Positions 26,846 to 35,149 of a DNA stretch of 64,000 nucleotides are shown here, piece by piece. Below the pieces are notes generated by a model that saw only the letters and a program-made list of their open reading frames with translations, was not told where the DNA came from and searched no databases. Both the position numbers and the translations under genes were made by a program. Within the stretch, counting starts at the first letter, position 1. Every line of letters begins with the position of its first letter. Source of the DNA: DATARH01 sp963773625. Lineage in GTDB: Bacteria > Pseudomonadota > Alphaproteobacteria > ATCC43930 > CGMCC-115725. The stretch is taken from the NCBI GenBank assembly GCA_963773625.1, contig CAVZCJ010000022.1:1-64000 (forward strand), in the 5' to 3' direction.

Positions 26846-28243
26846 ATGCGGCCGGCATCCTCCGCGGAGGTCTTTAACGCCCGCTACATCGCCATCCGAA
26901 CCGCCGAGGCGCGTGGCCTCACCGAGCGTCTGTTGCAGGCGACACGCGACCGCGAACCGGCGGTGCGCCGGCTGCTGGTGCCGATCCTCTACCGCGCTTG
27001 GCACCGCGATCACGATAAGGGCTGGCGGCTGCTGTCGCGGATCGGCGACGAGGTCGTTCGCTTTCCCGGCGTGCCGCATGGACCGGCAGTCGAGATCTTC
27101 GTCGAAGTCTCCCTGGCGATCGTCAATCAATGCCGGGACGAGCGTGACCAGCTCGACCGCCTGGCGGCGATCTGGCGGGATCAGCTCGAACGAATCTTCA
27201 CGACGCCGCTCGCCAGAACCTTCGGGCAGCGATGGGTGCTCAAATTGCTGGCTCGCCCGTTCAAATGGGTGCTGGAGCGGCAGCCCGCTTACCAGCCGTT
27301 CAACTTCCGGGAGTTCGAGGTAACCGCCAGCCGCCCGGCGGCGTTTCGAGAGGCTTGGCGAGCCGCGCTTACCTGCCTCGAGCGTCCCGAAACGGGGCTC
27401 GGCCCAATCACCGAGATCCTCGGTGGCAAAGATCTCCCCTTCGACCTCCACCTGATGCTGTTGTGTGAGCGAGCGCTTGTCTATCACGGCGTCAAGGTCG
27501 ACCCCGCGGGAACCTTCGAGCTGCTCGGGCGAGTGTTCGAGAGCGGCTGTCCGTGGTTTCGGCAATCCGTACTGTACGTTTTGTTTCACCAGCTCAGCAG
27601 CCTGCCGGCGGTCGACGACGCGTGGCTCGACCGCTACGTTGCGATGGGTGAGGAATTCTTCACCTCTGGCAGTTGGCAGATGCGCAGCTCGGTTGCCGAA
27701 TATAAATTCAGCGACCATTTCGCCTGGCCGGAGTTGGTTGTCGACCGCTGGGCACCGAGTACGGCGCCGCGGCTCATTCCGTCCCTGATGCAGCAAGCAC
27801 TGGCTGCTGGAGACGCCAATCAGATCGACGGATTGTTCAAGTCGATCGACATCATCGCTTTTACGCATCGACGCTCCCCACTGGCGCTCAGCATCCTCGA
27901 CCGCACTCTCGCGATCGGTGGCAAGGCGCTCGAAGAGCGCGTGCTGTCGAGCCTTGCGACCGTGCGCCTGCAAGATCAGGTTCTGGTGGATGCTTTCATT
28001 GACGAGCATCGCGACCTGTCCCGGTTGCGCCCGCGGCTTGCAACCGCCGCGCCGGCAATTCTCGAAGAAGACATGCCGACGCTTATTGATGGACTGATCG
28101 TGCAGCTAATTCTCAATTCCGATTATTTCCGTGGGAAGGTTTGCGATGCGTTTCGGCGCGCATCTGAAGCGAACAGCGCGATGGATCTTCTCACGCAACT
28201 GATCGAGTGGTTGCGTGACGAGCTTCGGCAGCTGGACACCTGA
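26846..28243 (+). CDS. alpha-helical repeat protein, partner of the TIR-STAND NTPase
   Basis: 465 residues starting two bases after the TIR-STAND stop (TAG-AA-ATG). The sequence is almost wholly helical, with HEAT/ARM-like blocks: REPAVRRLLVPILYRAWH, GCPWFRQSVLYVLFHQLSSL, and LALSILDRTLAIGGKALEER. No catalytic motif, membrane segment or signal peptide is visible. I do not recognise a named family. Its position suggests it is the sensor or ligand-binding solenoid that other STAND proteins carry as a C-terminal fusion. A stand-alone regulator or toxin inhibitor are other possibilities. Confidence 0.78.
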   Translation: MRPASSAEVFNARYIAIRTAEARGLTERLLQATRDREPAVRRLLVPILYRAWHRDHDKGWRLLSRIGDEVVRFPGVPHGPAVEIFVEVSLAIVNQCRDERDQLDRLAAIWRDQLERIFTTPLARTFGQRWVLKLLARPFKWVLERQPAYQPFNFREFEVTASRPAAFREAWRAALTCLERPETGLGPITEILGGKDLPFDLHLMLLCERALVYHGVKVDPAGTFELLGRVFESGCPWFRQSVLYVLFHQLSSLPAVDDAWLDRYVAMGEEFFTSGSWQMRSSVAEYKFSDHFAWPELVVDRWAPSTAPRLIPSLMQQALAAGDANQIDGLFKSIDIIAFTHRRSPLALSILDRTLAIGGKALEERVLSSLATVRLQDQVLVDAFIDEHRDLSRLRPRLATAAPAILEEDMPTLIDGLIVQLILNSDYFRGKVCDAFRRASEANSAMDLLTQLIEWLRDELRQLDT

Positions 28244-28460
28244 AGCTACAACCGCAATTGATCATCGGCATTACTCGCCGAGTGTCGCTCGCCCGTCGGT
28301 GGTTCGGCGTCGATAGCCAAGGCGTTTAGGCGTGAATCGACCATTTCCGCCGGCCCCGGAGCGGCGGCGGCGTATGACTTGCAGGGCCGACCAGGACGGC
28401 CAGGGGTCGCTGGGCTGCTGTTGATCCAGTTACCGGGGCCACAAGCGCGAGGAAATCGGC

Positions 28461-29273
28461 ATGCACATCAAGATCGGCTACGAGCTCGTCTACGATTGCC
28501 CGCAGCCGACGCCGATGGTGCTGATGCTGACCGTGCACCACACGCGGGCGGCGGATTTGCTGGCGCCGGACCGGCTCGTCACCGACCCGCCACTGCCGAT
28601 CCACGCCTACCACGACGGCTTCGGCAATTGGTGCAGCCGCATCGTCGCTCCGGAAGGGCGCACCCGGCTGTTCGCCGAGGGGGTGGTGAATGACAGCGGC
28701 GAGCCCGACCCGGTGGCGCTCCACGCGGTTCAGCACATTATCCCCGACCTGCCCGACGACACGCTGGTGTTCCTCCTCGGCAGCCGCTATTGCGAGACCG
28801 ACCGGCTCGCCGACATCGCCTGGTCGCTGTTCGGCAAGACACCGCTCGGCTGGCCCCGCGTCCAGGCGATCTGCGACTTCGTCCACGGGCACATCGCCTT
28901 CGGCTACGAGCACGCGCGCAACAGCCGGACCGCGTGGGAGACCTGGTGCGAGCACGCCGGCGTCTGCCGCGATTTCGCGCACCTGGCGGTGACCTTTTGC
29001 CGGTGCATGAACATCCCGGCGCGCTACTGCACCGGCTACCTCGGCGATATCGGGGTGCCGCCCGACCCCTCGGCGATGGATTTCTCGGCCTGGTTCGAGG
29101 TCTATCTCGGCGGCGCCTGGCATGTTTTCGACGCGCGCCACAATGCGCCGCGCATCGGCCGGGTGCTGATCGCCCGCGGCCGCGACGCCGCCGATGTCGC
29201 GATCGCCACGACCTTCGGCCCCAACACGCTGACGGGGTTTAAGGTGGTGACGGAGGAGGTTGTGGCGACTTAG
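28461..29273 (+). CDS. transglutaminase-like family protein
   Basis: 270 residues of the bacterial transglutaminase-like cysteine-peptidase fold. The catalytic Cys is in HAGVCRDFAHLAVTFCRCM (near residue 171), and the His/Asp pair in GAWHVFDARHN. An N-terminal beta domain precedes it. The ATG at 28461 follows GCGAGGAAATCGGC. A 217-base gap separates it from the TIR operon, so it need not be part of that system. Relatives are often annotated as putative cysteine proteases. Confidence 0.92.
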   Translation: MHIKIGYELVYDCPQPTPMVLMLTVHHTRAADLLAPDRLVTDPPLPIHAYHDGFGNWCSRIVAPEGRTRLFAEGVVNDSGEPDPVALHAVQHIIPDLPDDTLVFLLGSRYCETDRLADIAWSLFGKTPLGWPRVQAICDFVHGHIAFGYEHARNSRTAWETWCEHAGVCRDFAHLAVTFCRCMNIPARYCTGYLGDIGVPPDPSAMDFSAWFEVYLGGAWHVFDARHNAPRIGRVLIARGRDAADVAIATTFGPNTLTGFKVVTEEVVAT

Positions 29274-29631
29274 CGCCGCGTTGCCGTGAACGGCACGCCG
29301 GAAATGGCCCGGGTTTGAAGGGTTAGAGCAGCTCTGCAGGTTTCATTTTTAGAGAAAATCGCGAGAGTTATTATGGCGAGTTCAATCGAATTACGATGCG
29401 AAAATAGGAATTGGTCGATTGAAATATTTGATAATCGGGGAGTTGTTCTGGCTCGAAAAATAAACGCGGATTGTATGCATTAAATTCATCCCCATCTAAA
29501 GCGACGCGGCATGCCGACACCAGCCGGTGCGGGTGAGAGTCCGTCAAATCCGATTTTGCTTCGGGACCACCAGGACGGGAAGGTCGGGTGCTGATGATCT
29601 TGACACGAGCTCCATACCAAGCCGCGACGCC
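29274..29631. other. AT-rich islet with a possible 36-residue ORF
   Basis: The stretch 29341-29460 counts 43 G/C in 120 bases, about 36%, in a window near two-thirds GC. It contains one ORF of its own (29373-29483, plus strand, 36 residues, starting MASSIELRCENRNWSIEIFD) with GAGAG five bases before the ATG. I cannot tell a gene from a remnant of foreign DNA or a promoter region for the next gene. Confidence 0.45.
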
Positions 29632-30078
29632 ATGACGTTGCGCCGGGCCTTCCGCCCGTTGCGGCCCGACCTCGATGAATTTCTATTCGCGACCGTGGGT
29701 GATGAGATCGATGGCGTTCCGCTGAGCGTGATCTCAATGCTCATCCGCCTCGGCTTGGATCCATGGGAGGAGGCGGGTCGGCTGTCATCGCTCAACAAGC
29801 CTGAGGCAATCGAGCAATTGGCCCAGTTGGTCGCGGAGCTGCCTAGTCTCCCGCGCCCATTGGGAGAGGCGAGAGAGATCGCCGAAGGGCTAGTCCCTTT
29901 GCTTCCGGAGCGCGACCCCGGCGCTAGGTCGACGCAGCAAGTCGAAAGTCGGCCCGGTTTTTGTAGACAGATACTGACGCTGCTGAAGCGATCCCAGCTC
30001 TGGGTCGCCTGTATTGTCGTGGCCGCCGCGGCGCTGGCTAGCGCGCTCATGCATGGCGGGCTCCCGTTCGGTATCTGA
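29632..30078 (+). CDS. hypothetical protein with C-terminal membrane helix
   Basis: 148 residues. The N-terminal part is soluble and helical (RPDLDEFLFATVGDEIDGVP, LSVISMLIRLGLDPWEEAGRL); one membrane helix lies at the C-terminus (LWVACIVVAAAALASALM). The ATG at 29632 lies just after the AT-rich islet. No family recognised; the topology suggests a tail-anchored inner-membrane protein. Confidence 0.7.
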   Translation: MTLRRAFRPLRPDLDEFLFATVGDEIDGVPLSVISMLIRLGLDPWEEAGRLSSLNKPEAIEQLAQLVAELPSLPRPLGEAREIAEGLVPLLPERDPGARSTQQVESRPGFCRQILTLLKRSQLWVACIVVAAAALASALMHGGLPFGI

Positions 30079-30131
30079 AGCCAGTAAGCGATCAACCGCG
30101 TTTCAGTGAACGCATAATCCAGGAGGCACGA

Positions 30132-30380
30132 GTGTCAGTTCGTCTAAAAATCGAAGACAGCCGCGATGGGCTCGTAGCGACCATTTCGCAGCGTGACGAC
30201 GCCGGGAAGAGGGTCGGTCGCCCCATGGTCTCACGCGTCGCCACCAAGGATGAGGCGAAGCAACAGGCGAAAACCCTAGCGCGCTCGCTGGGGTTGAAAG
30301 TTTACGGCATCGTCGACAGGACCGGCACGAGAGAAGAGGCCAGCCCTTGGGTTGTGCCCGGCGTCGGCACGTCTCTTTGA
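30132..30380 (+). CDS. small conserved-looking hypothetical protein
   Basis: 82 residues starting at GTG (30132) with a perfect AGGAGG five bases ahead. The sequence looks like one small alpha/beta domain: VRLKIEDSRDGLVATISQRD, an alternating charged helix (TKDEAKQQAKTLARSLG), and a short strand (LKVYGIVDR). I do not recognise it. The 53-base gap after the membrane-anchored gene allows one transcript. Confidence 0.7.
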   Translation: MSVRLKIEDSRDGLVATISQRDDAGKRVGRPMVSRVATKDEAKQQAKTLARSLGLKVYGIVDRTGTREEASPWVVPGVGTSL

Positions 30381-30482
30381 GACGCCGAAGCGCACCCCAA
30401 GGCCCAAAACTTCACAGATCCCCGAGGCCCTCGTCTCGCTCGGCCAACGTTGGATAGGGGAATTGCAATAAAGGGCTGGTTT

Positions 30483-30545
30483 GTGCCGCCGATCATCATT
30501 CCCTTTGTTCTTGTCGTGGCTTTAGTGGCATACGGACTGTTCTGA
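30483..30545 (+). CDS. possible 20-residue single-helix peptide
   Basis: A GTG-started micro-ORF encoding almost only a membrane helix (IIIPFVLVVALVAYGLF). The frame is also open upstream to a TTG at 30450, giving 31 residues. There is no clear ribosome site. It lies just upstream of the hemolysin III gene. Reported because the composition is that of a real membrane peptide; chance is not excluded. Confidence 0.3.
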   Translation: MPPIIIPFVLVVALVAYGLF

Positions 30546-30584
30546 ATGGTGTCATAGCTATCCACCCATCACGACCACGCCCGA

Positions 30585-31244
30585 ATGCACTCACGCGCTC
30601 TGAGAAGATACCACTCTGCCGAAATCGAGGCAGATTTTGTCGTCCACCTCTTAGGAATGCTCGCCGGCGCGGTCGGCGCGGCAGCCATGCTGGGGCTGGC
30701 CGCAACGGCCGACGCCGCTACGTTGTGGTCGGTTCTTGCCTATAGCCTCGCCTTGGTGGCGATGCTGGGCTTGTCGGCGGCTTACCACATCCAGCGCTCG
30801 TCGGATCGCCGGGAGGTCCTGCGCCGGCTTGATCACGCCGCCATCTTTGTGATGATAGCGGGCACCTATACGCCGTTCACCGCTTGTGTCTTGGATGGGG
30901 CCTCGGCGATCTGGCTCACGGCCTCCATGTGGCTCGCCGCTCTGGCGGGGGTCGCGGTCAAGTTGCTGTACCCGCGGCGTTTTGAATGGACCTCGACCGC
31001 GGTTTATCTGGCTCTGGGCTGGGCCGTGGTCATTTTCATGCGTCCTTTGCTGGCCGCGCTGGACCGGCCGACGCTGATCCTCCTGGTCGCGGGAGGTGTG
31101 CTCTACTCGATCGGGGCCTGTATTCATCGCTGGCGCCGTCTCCCGTTCCACGATGCTATCTGGCACGGTCTCGTGTTGATCGCCGCGGGTTGTCATTATG
31201 CCGCGATCTTGCACGGCGTCGTCCTGCTCGGATCGCGATCCTGA
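30585..31244 (+). CDS. hemolysin III / PAQR family membrane protein
   Basis: 219 residues with seven predicted membrane helices and the family motifs: GLSAAYHIQR, RRLDHAAIFVMIAGTYTPF and DAIWHGLVLIAAGCHY. The histidines and aspartate in these form the metal site of adiponectin-receptor-like proteins. Bacterial members are of uncertain function, though named after hemolysin III. Located in the inner membrane. ATG at 30585. Confidence 0.93.
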   Translation: MHSRALRRYHSAEIEADFVVHLLGMLAGAVGAAAMLGLAATADAATLWSVLAYSLALVAMLGLSAAYHIQRSSDRREVLRRLDHAAIFVMIAGTYTPFTACVLDGASAIWLTASMWLAALAGVAVKLLYPRRFEWTSTAVYLALGWAVVIFMRPLLAALDRPTLILLVAGGVLYSIGACIHRWRRLPFHDAIWHGLVLIAAGCHYAAILHGVVLLGSRS

Positions 31245-31288
31245 GCTAGCGGCCATTTCGGCGGGGCTTCGGTCGAAGATCGCCCCGT

Positions 31289-31564
31289 TTAACGGCTCGA
31301 AACCTGGCAGATGTCATGACCGTTCTCGGTAAGGCGAATGCGGTCCGAGACGCGCTTCGCCCACCCTTGCTCGATGATCTTTTGCATAGCCGGCTCGTAG
31401 TCGGCCTCCTTCCAGCCTCCTGTCTTCAGAAAACGCTCTTTGAGCCGGGTTTCGGGTGTAAGGCCATTTGCGCCCAGACCCATTCCGTGAGGATGGGGCG
31501 CAGTTAAGAGAAACAGGATTTCACCGACACCGCCCTCGGCGGACGGCGCTGCGCCTTCAGTCAT
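31289..31564 (-). CDS. hypothetical protein, winged-helix-like
   Basis: 91 residues; the second half looks like a winged helix (TGGWKEADYEPAMQKIIEQG then WAKRVSDRIRLTENGHDIC). The ATG at 31564 has GGGGTGA upstream; the frame is open further but without similarity or ribosome site. It may bind nucleic acid, but no family could be named. It lies downstream of the 33-residue basic gene, 32 bases away. Confidence 0.55.
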   Translation of the reverse strand: MTEGAAPSAEGGVGEILFLLTAPHPHGMGLGANGLTPETRLKERFLKTGGWKEADYEPAMQKIIEQGWAKRVSDRIRLTENGHDICQVSSR

Positions 31565-31596
31565 CGCTGTCACCCCTCGCCAGCGCCGATGCTGGC

Positions 31597-31698
31597 TTAA
31601 CGGTTGGCGCGGGACCGCCTGCCGCGCTCCTTTGCGGCTCGTTTGGCCTTGCGTTTGTTGGCTCGGATTTTTGACTTCGACTTGACCAGCCGGGTCAT
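31597..31698 (-). CDS. 33-residue highly basic protein
   Basis: A tiny ORF with a good ribosome site (GGAG six bases before ATG). The product begins MTRLVKSKSKIRANKRKAKR and has 18 Arg/Lys in 33 residues, with no acidic residue except one Glu. Such basic peptides bind nucleic acid or ribosomes. Too short for family assignment; the ribosome site and strong composition make chance less likely. Confidence 0.5.
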   Translation of the reverse strand: MTRLVKSKSKIRANKRKAKRAAKERGRRSRANR

Positions 31699-32006
31699 CC
31701 GTTGCTCCGATATCGAGTATGGCGACGACAACCCGGGAGGCGGCGGTCTCCTCCACGGATAGCTTCTCTCAGCGACGATATACCGCTGCCCCTCGGTCTA
31801 CCAGAGGCTCGGCCGCACATAGCCGAAATGCTCTTGCGCGGTCGGCTTCAGCCGCCAGCTGAAGCTGGCCGACGGCGAGACTTCGGGACGCGACCCATTT
31901 CGTCGCGATCTTCTGCAAGGACTGACTGACACTACGCCGGGCTTGTGAGGCAAGTGGACGCCCCTTTCGAAGGGACGCCCGCTCCTTTCGCCGCGCCGCT
32001 GGCGGT
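31699..32006. other. intergenic stretch, one doubtful small ORF
   Basis: This 308-base gap lies between the small basic ORF and the CMD gene, both on the minus strand. A minus-strand frame 31798-31932 (GTG, 44 residues, ending KPTAQEHFGYVRPSLW) has gene-like composition but no ribosome site. I see no terminator with a T-run. Confidence 0.4.
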
Positions 32007-32570
32007 TTAGTCGCGCTTCATGCCCGGCGCCCCGGCCGGGACGTCGTAGAAGGCGAGCGTCATCGACACGCTGGTGTAGTGGCCCATCAGCGTGATCACG
32101 TCGGTGATGCCGACATGGCCAAGCGCCGCGACCGCGCGGTCGTAAAGCCCCTTCGAAACCCAGCGAGCATTCGACAGGCATACCGCCATTTCGTAAACAA
32201 CCTGCTCGCGCTTGTCGTCGAACGAGGTCGGCAGGCCCGACAGCATCGCCTCGACCTTGGCGGCCGGCAGCCCGACCTCCTTGCCGCGCCGCTCGTGCGC
32301 CGCGGTCGGGTAGGCGGAACGCCATTTGCTGTTGATGACGATGACGGCGATCTCGCGCTCGCGTTCGCTGAGCGAGTATTTGCCGGCGTGGAAATGCCCG
32401 CCGAACGGCGCCGCGACCTTCGCCAGTTTCGGGTTGTGCACCCAGATCTTGTTGGGCCCGCCGAGCGGGCCGCGAGTCTCCACCGCGAAGCGGTAGCCCT
32501 CCTGCTGCTCCGGGGTCATCTCGTTATAAGGGATCTCGGCGTAGCGGCCGAAGGTCGGGGTCTCGGGCAT
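32007..32570 (-). CDS. carboxymuconolactone decarboxylase (CMD) family protein
   Basis: 187 residues of the CMD/AhpD-like all-helical fold: LSEREREIAVIVINSKWRSA, PTAAHERRGKEVGLPAAKVEA and GHVGITDVITLMGHYTSVSM. The CxxC pair found in AhpD-type peroxidases is absent (the aligned stretch is PTAAHERR), so a thiol redox role is unlikely; decarboxylase/isomerase-type members also lack it. ATG at 32570 follows CAGGAGGAGCGCGACA. It lies 20 bases after the Asp-box propeller gene, same strand. Confidence 0.9.
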   Translation of the reverse strand: MPETPTFGRYAEIPYNEMTPEQQEGYRFAVETRGPLGGPNKIWVHNPKLAKVAAPFGGHFHAGKYSLSEREREIAVIVINSKWRSAYPTAAHERRGKEVGLPAAKVEAMLSGLPTSFDDKREQVVYEMAVCLSNARWVSKGLYDRAVAALGHVGITDVITLMGHYTSVSMTLAFYDVPAGAPGMKRD

Positions 32571-32590
32571 TGTCGCGCTCCTCCTGGGTG

Positions 32591-33640
32591 TCAACCGCGA
32601 GCCAAGGCGTAGATCTGCGTCCCGCCGGGCGGCGGCGGCTGCGGCGTCCAGGTTTCGCCGGAATCGCGGCTGGTCCACACTTCGCCGCCATTGGTGGCGC
32701 AGGACATCAGGCTCGGCTGGCGCTCGTCGAACGCGACCTTGAACATCGTGTGCGGCACCGGGCCGCCGACATCGACCTGCGCCCAGCTATCGCCGCCGTC
32801 CCGGCTGTGCAGCAGGATGCCCAGGTCGCTGATGAACCCGGAGCCGGCGGCGCACCACAGATGCCGTGGATTTCCCGGCACCTCGCGGATGTCGCGGCAG
32901 TAGATCTGCCCCTTCATGTTCAGCGGCTCGAGCGGCACGTGGGTCCAGTGGTCGCCGCCATCGGCGCTGCGCCACATGCCGGCGCGGGCGATGCCGAACA
33001 CGGTTCCCGGCCGCCAGCGGCTGGCGAGGACCCCGTGCATGTCGACCATGTCGTCGTTGATGTACTGGCCGTGGCTCAGGTTCTCCCAATGCTCGCCGCC
33101 ATCGGTCGACCGGATCGTGCCGCCGACCTCGATCGCCCCGTACAAATGATCGGGTTCGCTGGTGCTGGCGTCGAGCATCAGCACGCGTTTGGCCGGGTTG
33201 GCGCCAGGCGCGGTCGTGATGTCGGGAAACCGCACGCTGACCGGCAAGCGCGTCCAGTGCTCGCCGGCATCGTCGCTGCGGTAAACCTCGCAATTGTCGC
33301 AGCCGACCAGGATCGTGTCCGGGTTGTGCGGGTGGAACAGGATCGACCACACCGGCAGGCCGTGATCGGGCAATTCGACCTTCTCCCAATGCTCGCCGCG
33401 ATCGGCGCTGCGATAAGGCCCGTGTTGCGTGCCGGCATAGATGATCTCCGGCTTCAGCGGATGCACGGCGATGGCGCGCACCGCCGGCGTCTCGGGCAGG
33501 CCGCGCTGCAGCGGTTCCCATTCGTTGCCGCCGTCAGCCAGCCGGAACAGTCCGGAATCGACCACCCGGCCAGGCCCGGTCTCGCCGGCGAGACCCAAAT
33601 AAAGATAGGAGGGGTGATGGTTCTTGCCGTTGCTGGGCAT
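32591..33640 (-). CDS. BNR/Asp-box beta-propeller protein (sialidase-like)
   Basis: 349 residues carrying at least six S-x-D-x-G-x-x-W Asp-box motifs (SADRGEHW, SDDAGEHW, STDGGEHW, SADGGDHW, SRDGGDSW, SRDSGETW), spaced about 45-60 residues apart, the mark of a sialidase/VPS10-type propeller. No signal peptide is visible. Start at 33640 (MPSNGKNHH); a longer frame lacks similarity. Function unknown; it is cotranscribed with the CMD gene. Confidence 0.9.
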   Translation of the reverse strand: MPSNGKNHHPSYLYLGLAGETGPGRVVDSGLFRLADGGNEWEPLQRGLPETPAVRAIAVHPLKPEIIYAGTQHGPYRSADRGEHWEKVELPDHGLPVWSILFHPHNPDTILVGCDNCEVYRSDDAGEHWTRLPVSVRFPDITTAPGANPAKRVLMLDASTSEPDHLYGAIEVGGTIRSTDGGEHWENLSHGQYINDDMVDMHGVLASRWRPGTVFGIARAGMWRSADGGDHWTHVPLEPLNMKGQIYCRDIREVPGNPRHLWCAAGSGFISDLGILLHSRDGGDSWAQVDVGGPVPHTMFKVAFDERQPSLMSCATNGGEVWTSRDSGETWTPQPPPPGGTQIYALARG

Positions 33641-33840
33641 AGGATCGCCTGTCTCTGTCCGGTTTGCGCGACGCCAGCGATCGATCGGCCGCAACCGATC
33701 CCTGCCTCGGCCGCTTCGCGGCGAGCTTGGCAATTCGGCGAGGGTTCGGCAAGGCTTTCGCCGGGCGCCACGGCAAACGCGCGGCGGTGATTGGCATTCA
33801 GGGTGAAACTCGCTCCCGGCCAGAGTAAAACCAGGCTCGC

Positions 33841-35139
33841 ATGGTCCCTTTGACGCATTTTGTCGTGGTCGGCGCCGGCGCCGCCGGTCTGATGGCAGCG
33901 CGCGAGCTCTCCCACGCCGGCAAGCAGGTGACGATCCTCGAGGCGAGAGATCGCTGTGGCGGCCGCATCGAAACGCTTCCGGTCGAGGATTTCGGCTACA
34001 AGGCGGAGGGTGGCCCCGAGTTCGTCCATGGCGCGGCGCGGGTCACGCGGGCGGTGATGCGCGAAGCCGGGCTATCGCTGTCGCCTCGCGGGGGATCGCG
34101 GTGGAACACGCGGGCGGGCGCGTTTGTGCCCGACAACCCGAGACTCCCCCACGCCGATGAGTTCTATGGGGCGTTGCGCGAGGTCGAAGTCGATCTGCCG
34201 ATTGCCGACTTCCTCGACAGAAGCTTTGGCGGCGCAGAATACGACGAGCTGCGGCGGCGGATCACACGGACAGTCGAAGGCTATGACGCGGCCGACCCGC
34301 ACCGCGCCAGCACGCTGGCGCTGCGCGACGAATGGCTGGCCGAGGACGAGGGGCAGCACGGGCGGCTGGCCGAAGGCTATGGCGCGCTGATCGATCATCT
34401 CGCGGCCGACTGCCGCCGGCATGGCGCCGCGATCCAGCTCGGGGCCGCGGCGGCGGCGATCGAGGTGCGCGACGGCCGGGTCGCCGTGCGCTGTCGCGAT
34501 GGCGCCGTCCTCGAGGCCGACGCCGTGATCCTCACCGTGCCGCTGCCACTATTGTCCGAGATCGCTTTGCCGCCGGCGGCGCACGAGCGCGCGGCGGCCG
34601 CGACCGATATCGGGTTCGGCAACGTCGTCAAAATCCTGCTGCGCTTTGCCACGAAATGGTGGGCGGATCACGATGGGCGCGATCTGGCCGATCTGTCGTT
34701 CCTGCTGTCCAACGCGGCCGTCCCAACCTGGTGGACGCAGTATCCGGCGGCGCACCCGGTGCTAACCGGATGGTATGCGGGGCCCAAGGCCGACCGCGTG
34801 TCGGCGCTGACAGAGGCGGAGTTGGTCGAGATGGGGATTGCCTCGCTCGCCGAAATCTTCACCCTGCCGGCCGACCGCATCACCGAGCAGCTCCGCGCGG
34901 CGCGGGCGATCAACTGGGGCAACGACCCGTTCGCGCGCGGTGCTTATTCCTATGCCACCCCGAAAACGCGCCAGGCGCAGGCCGTGCTGAGAACACCGAC
35001 GGATGACGGCATCTTCTTCTCCGGCGAAGCACTGTATGACGGGCCGGACATGGGAACCGTCGAGGCGGCGCTGGCCAGCGGACGGGATACCGCGCGAACC
35101 ATCTTGGCCGCGGGCACACTCGCGCCACACCGCAGCTAG
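33841..35139 (+). CDS. FAD-dependent amine oxidase family protein
   Basis: 432 residues. N-terminal FAD loop VVVGAGAAGLMAARELS with the glutamate of ILEARDRCGGRI, a central substrate domain, and the C-terminal FAD motif DGIFFSGEALYDGPDMGTVEAALASG. This is the flavin monoamine oxidase/protoporphyrinogen-oxidase-like group. It probably oxidises an amine with oxygen as acceptor. It ends 10 bases before the isochorismatase-like gene, forming a two-gene unit. Confidence 0.92.
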   Translation: MVPLTHFVVVGAGAAGLMAARELSHAGKQVTILEARDRCGGRIETLPVEDFGYKAEGGPEFVHGAARVTRAVMREAGLSLSPRGGSRWNTRAGAFVPDNPRLPHADEFYGALREVEVDLPIADFLDRSFGGAEYDELRRRITRTVEGYDAADPHRASTLALRDEWLAEDEGQHGRLAEGYGALIDHLAADCRRHGAAIQLGAAAAAIEVRDGRVAVRCRDGAVLEADAVILTVPLPLLSEIALPPAAHERAAAATDIGFGNVVKILLRFATKWWADHDGRDLADLSFLLSNAAVPTWWTQYPAAHPVLTGWYAGPKADRVSALTEAELVEMGIASLAEIFTLPADRITEQLRAARAINWGNDPFARGAYSYATPKTRQAQAVLRTPTDDGIFFSGEALYDGPDMGTVEAALASGRDTARTILAAGTLAPHRS

Positions 35140-35149
35140 GGAGATTGCC

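Noticed and set aside
23600..29640. Attachment-site repeat of the tRNA-Gly 3' end
   Set aside because: Looked for the T-arm and acceptor sequence downstream; none seen, so no att site is claimed.
30302..30565. Minus-strand 87-residue frame
   Set aside because: Overlaps a plus-strand gene with an ideal AGGAGG start; no supporting feature.
31798..31932. 44-residue minus-strand ORF ending in YVRPSLW
   Set aside because: Gene-like composition but no ribosome site and no context, so mentioned only in the intergenic entry.
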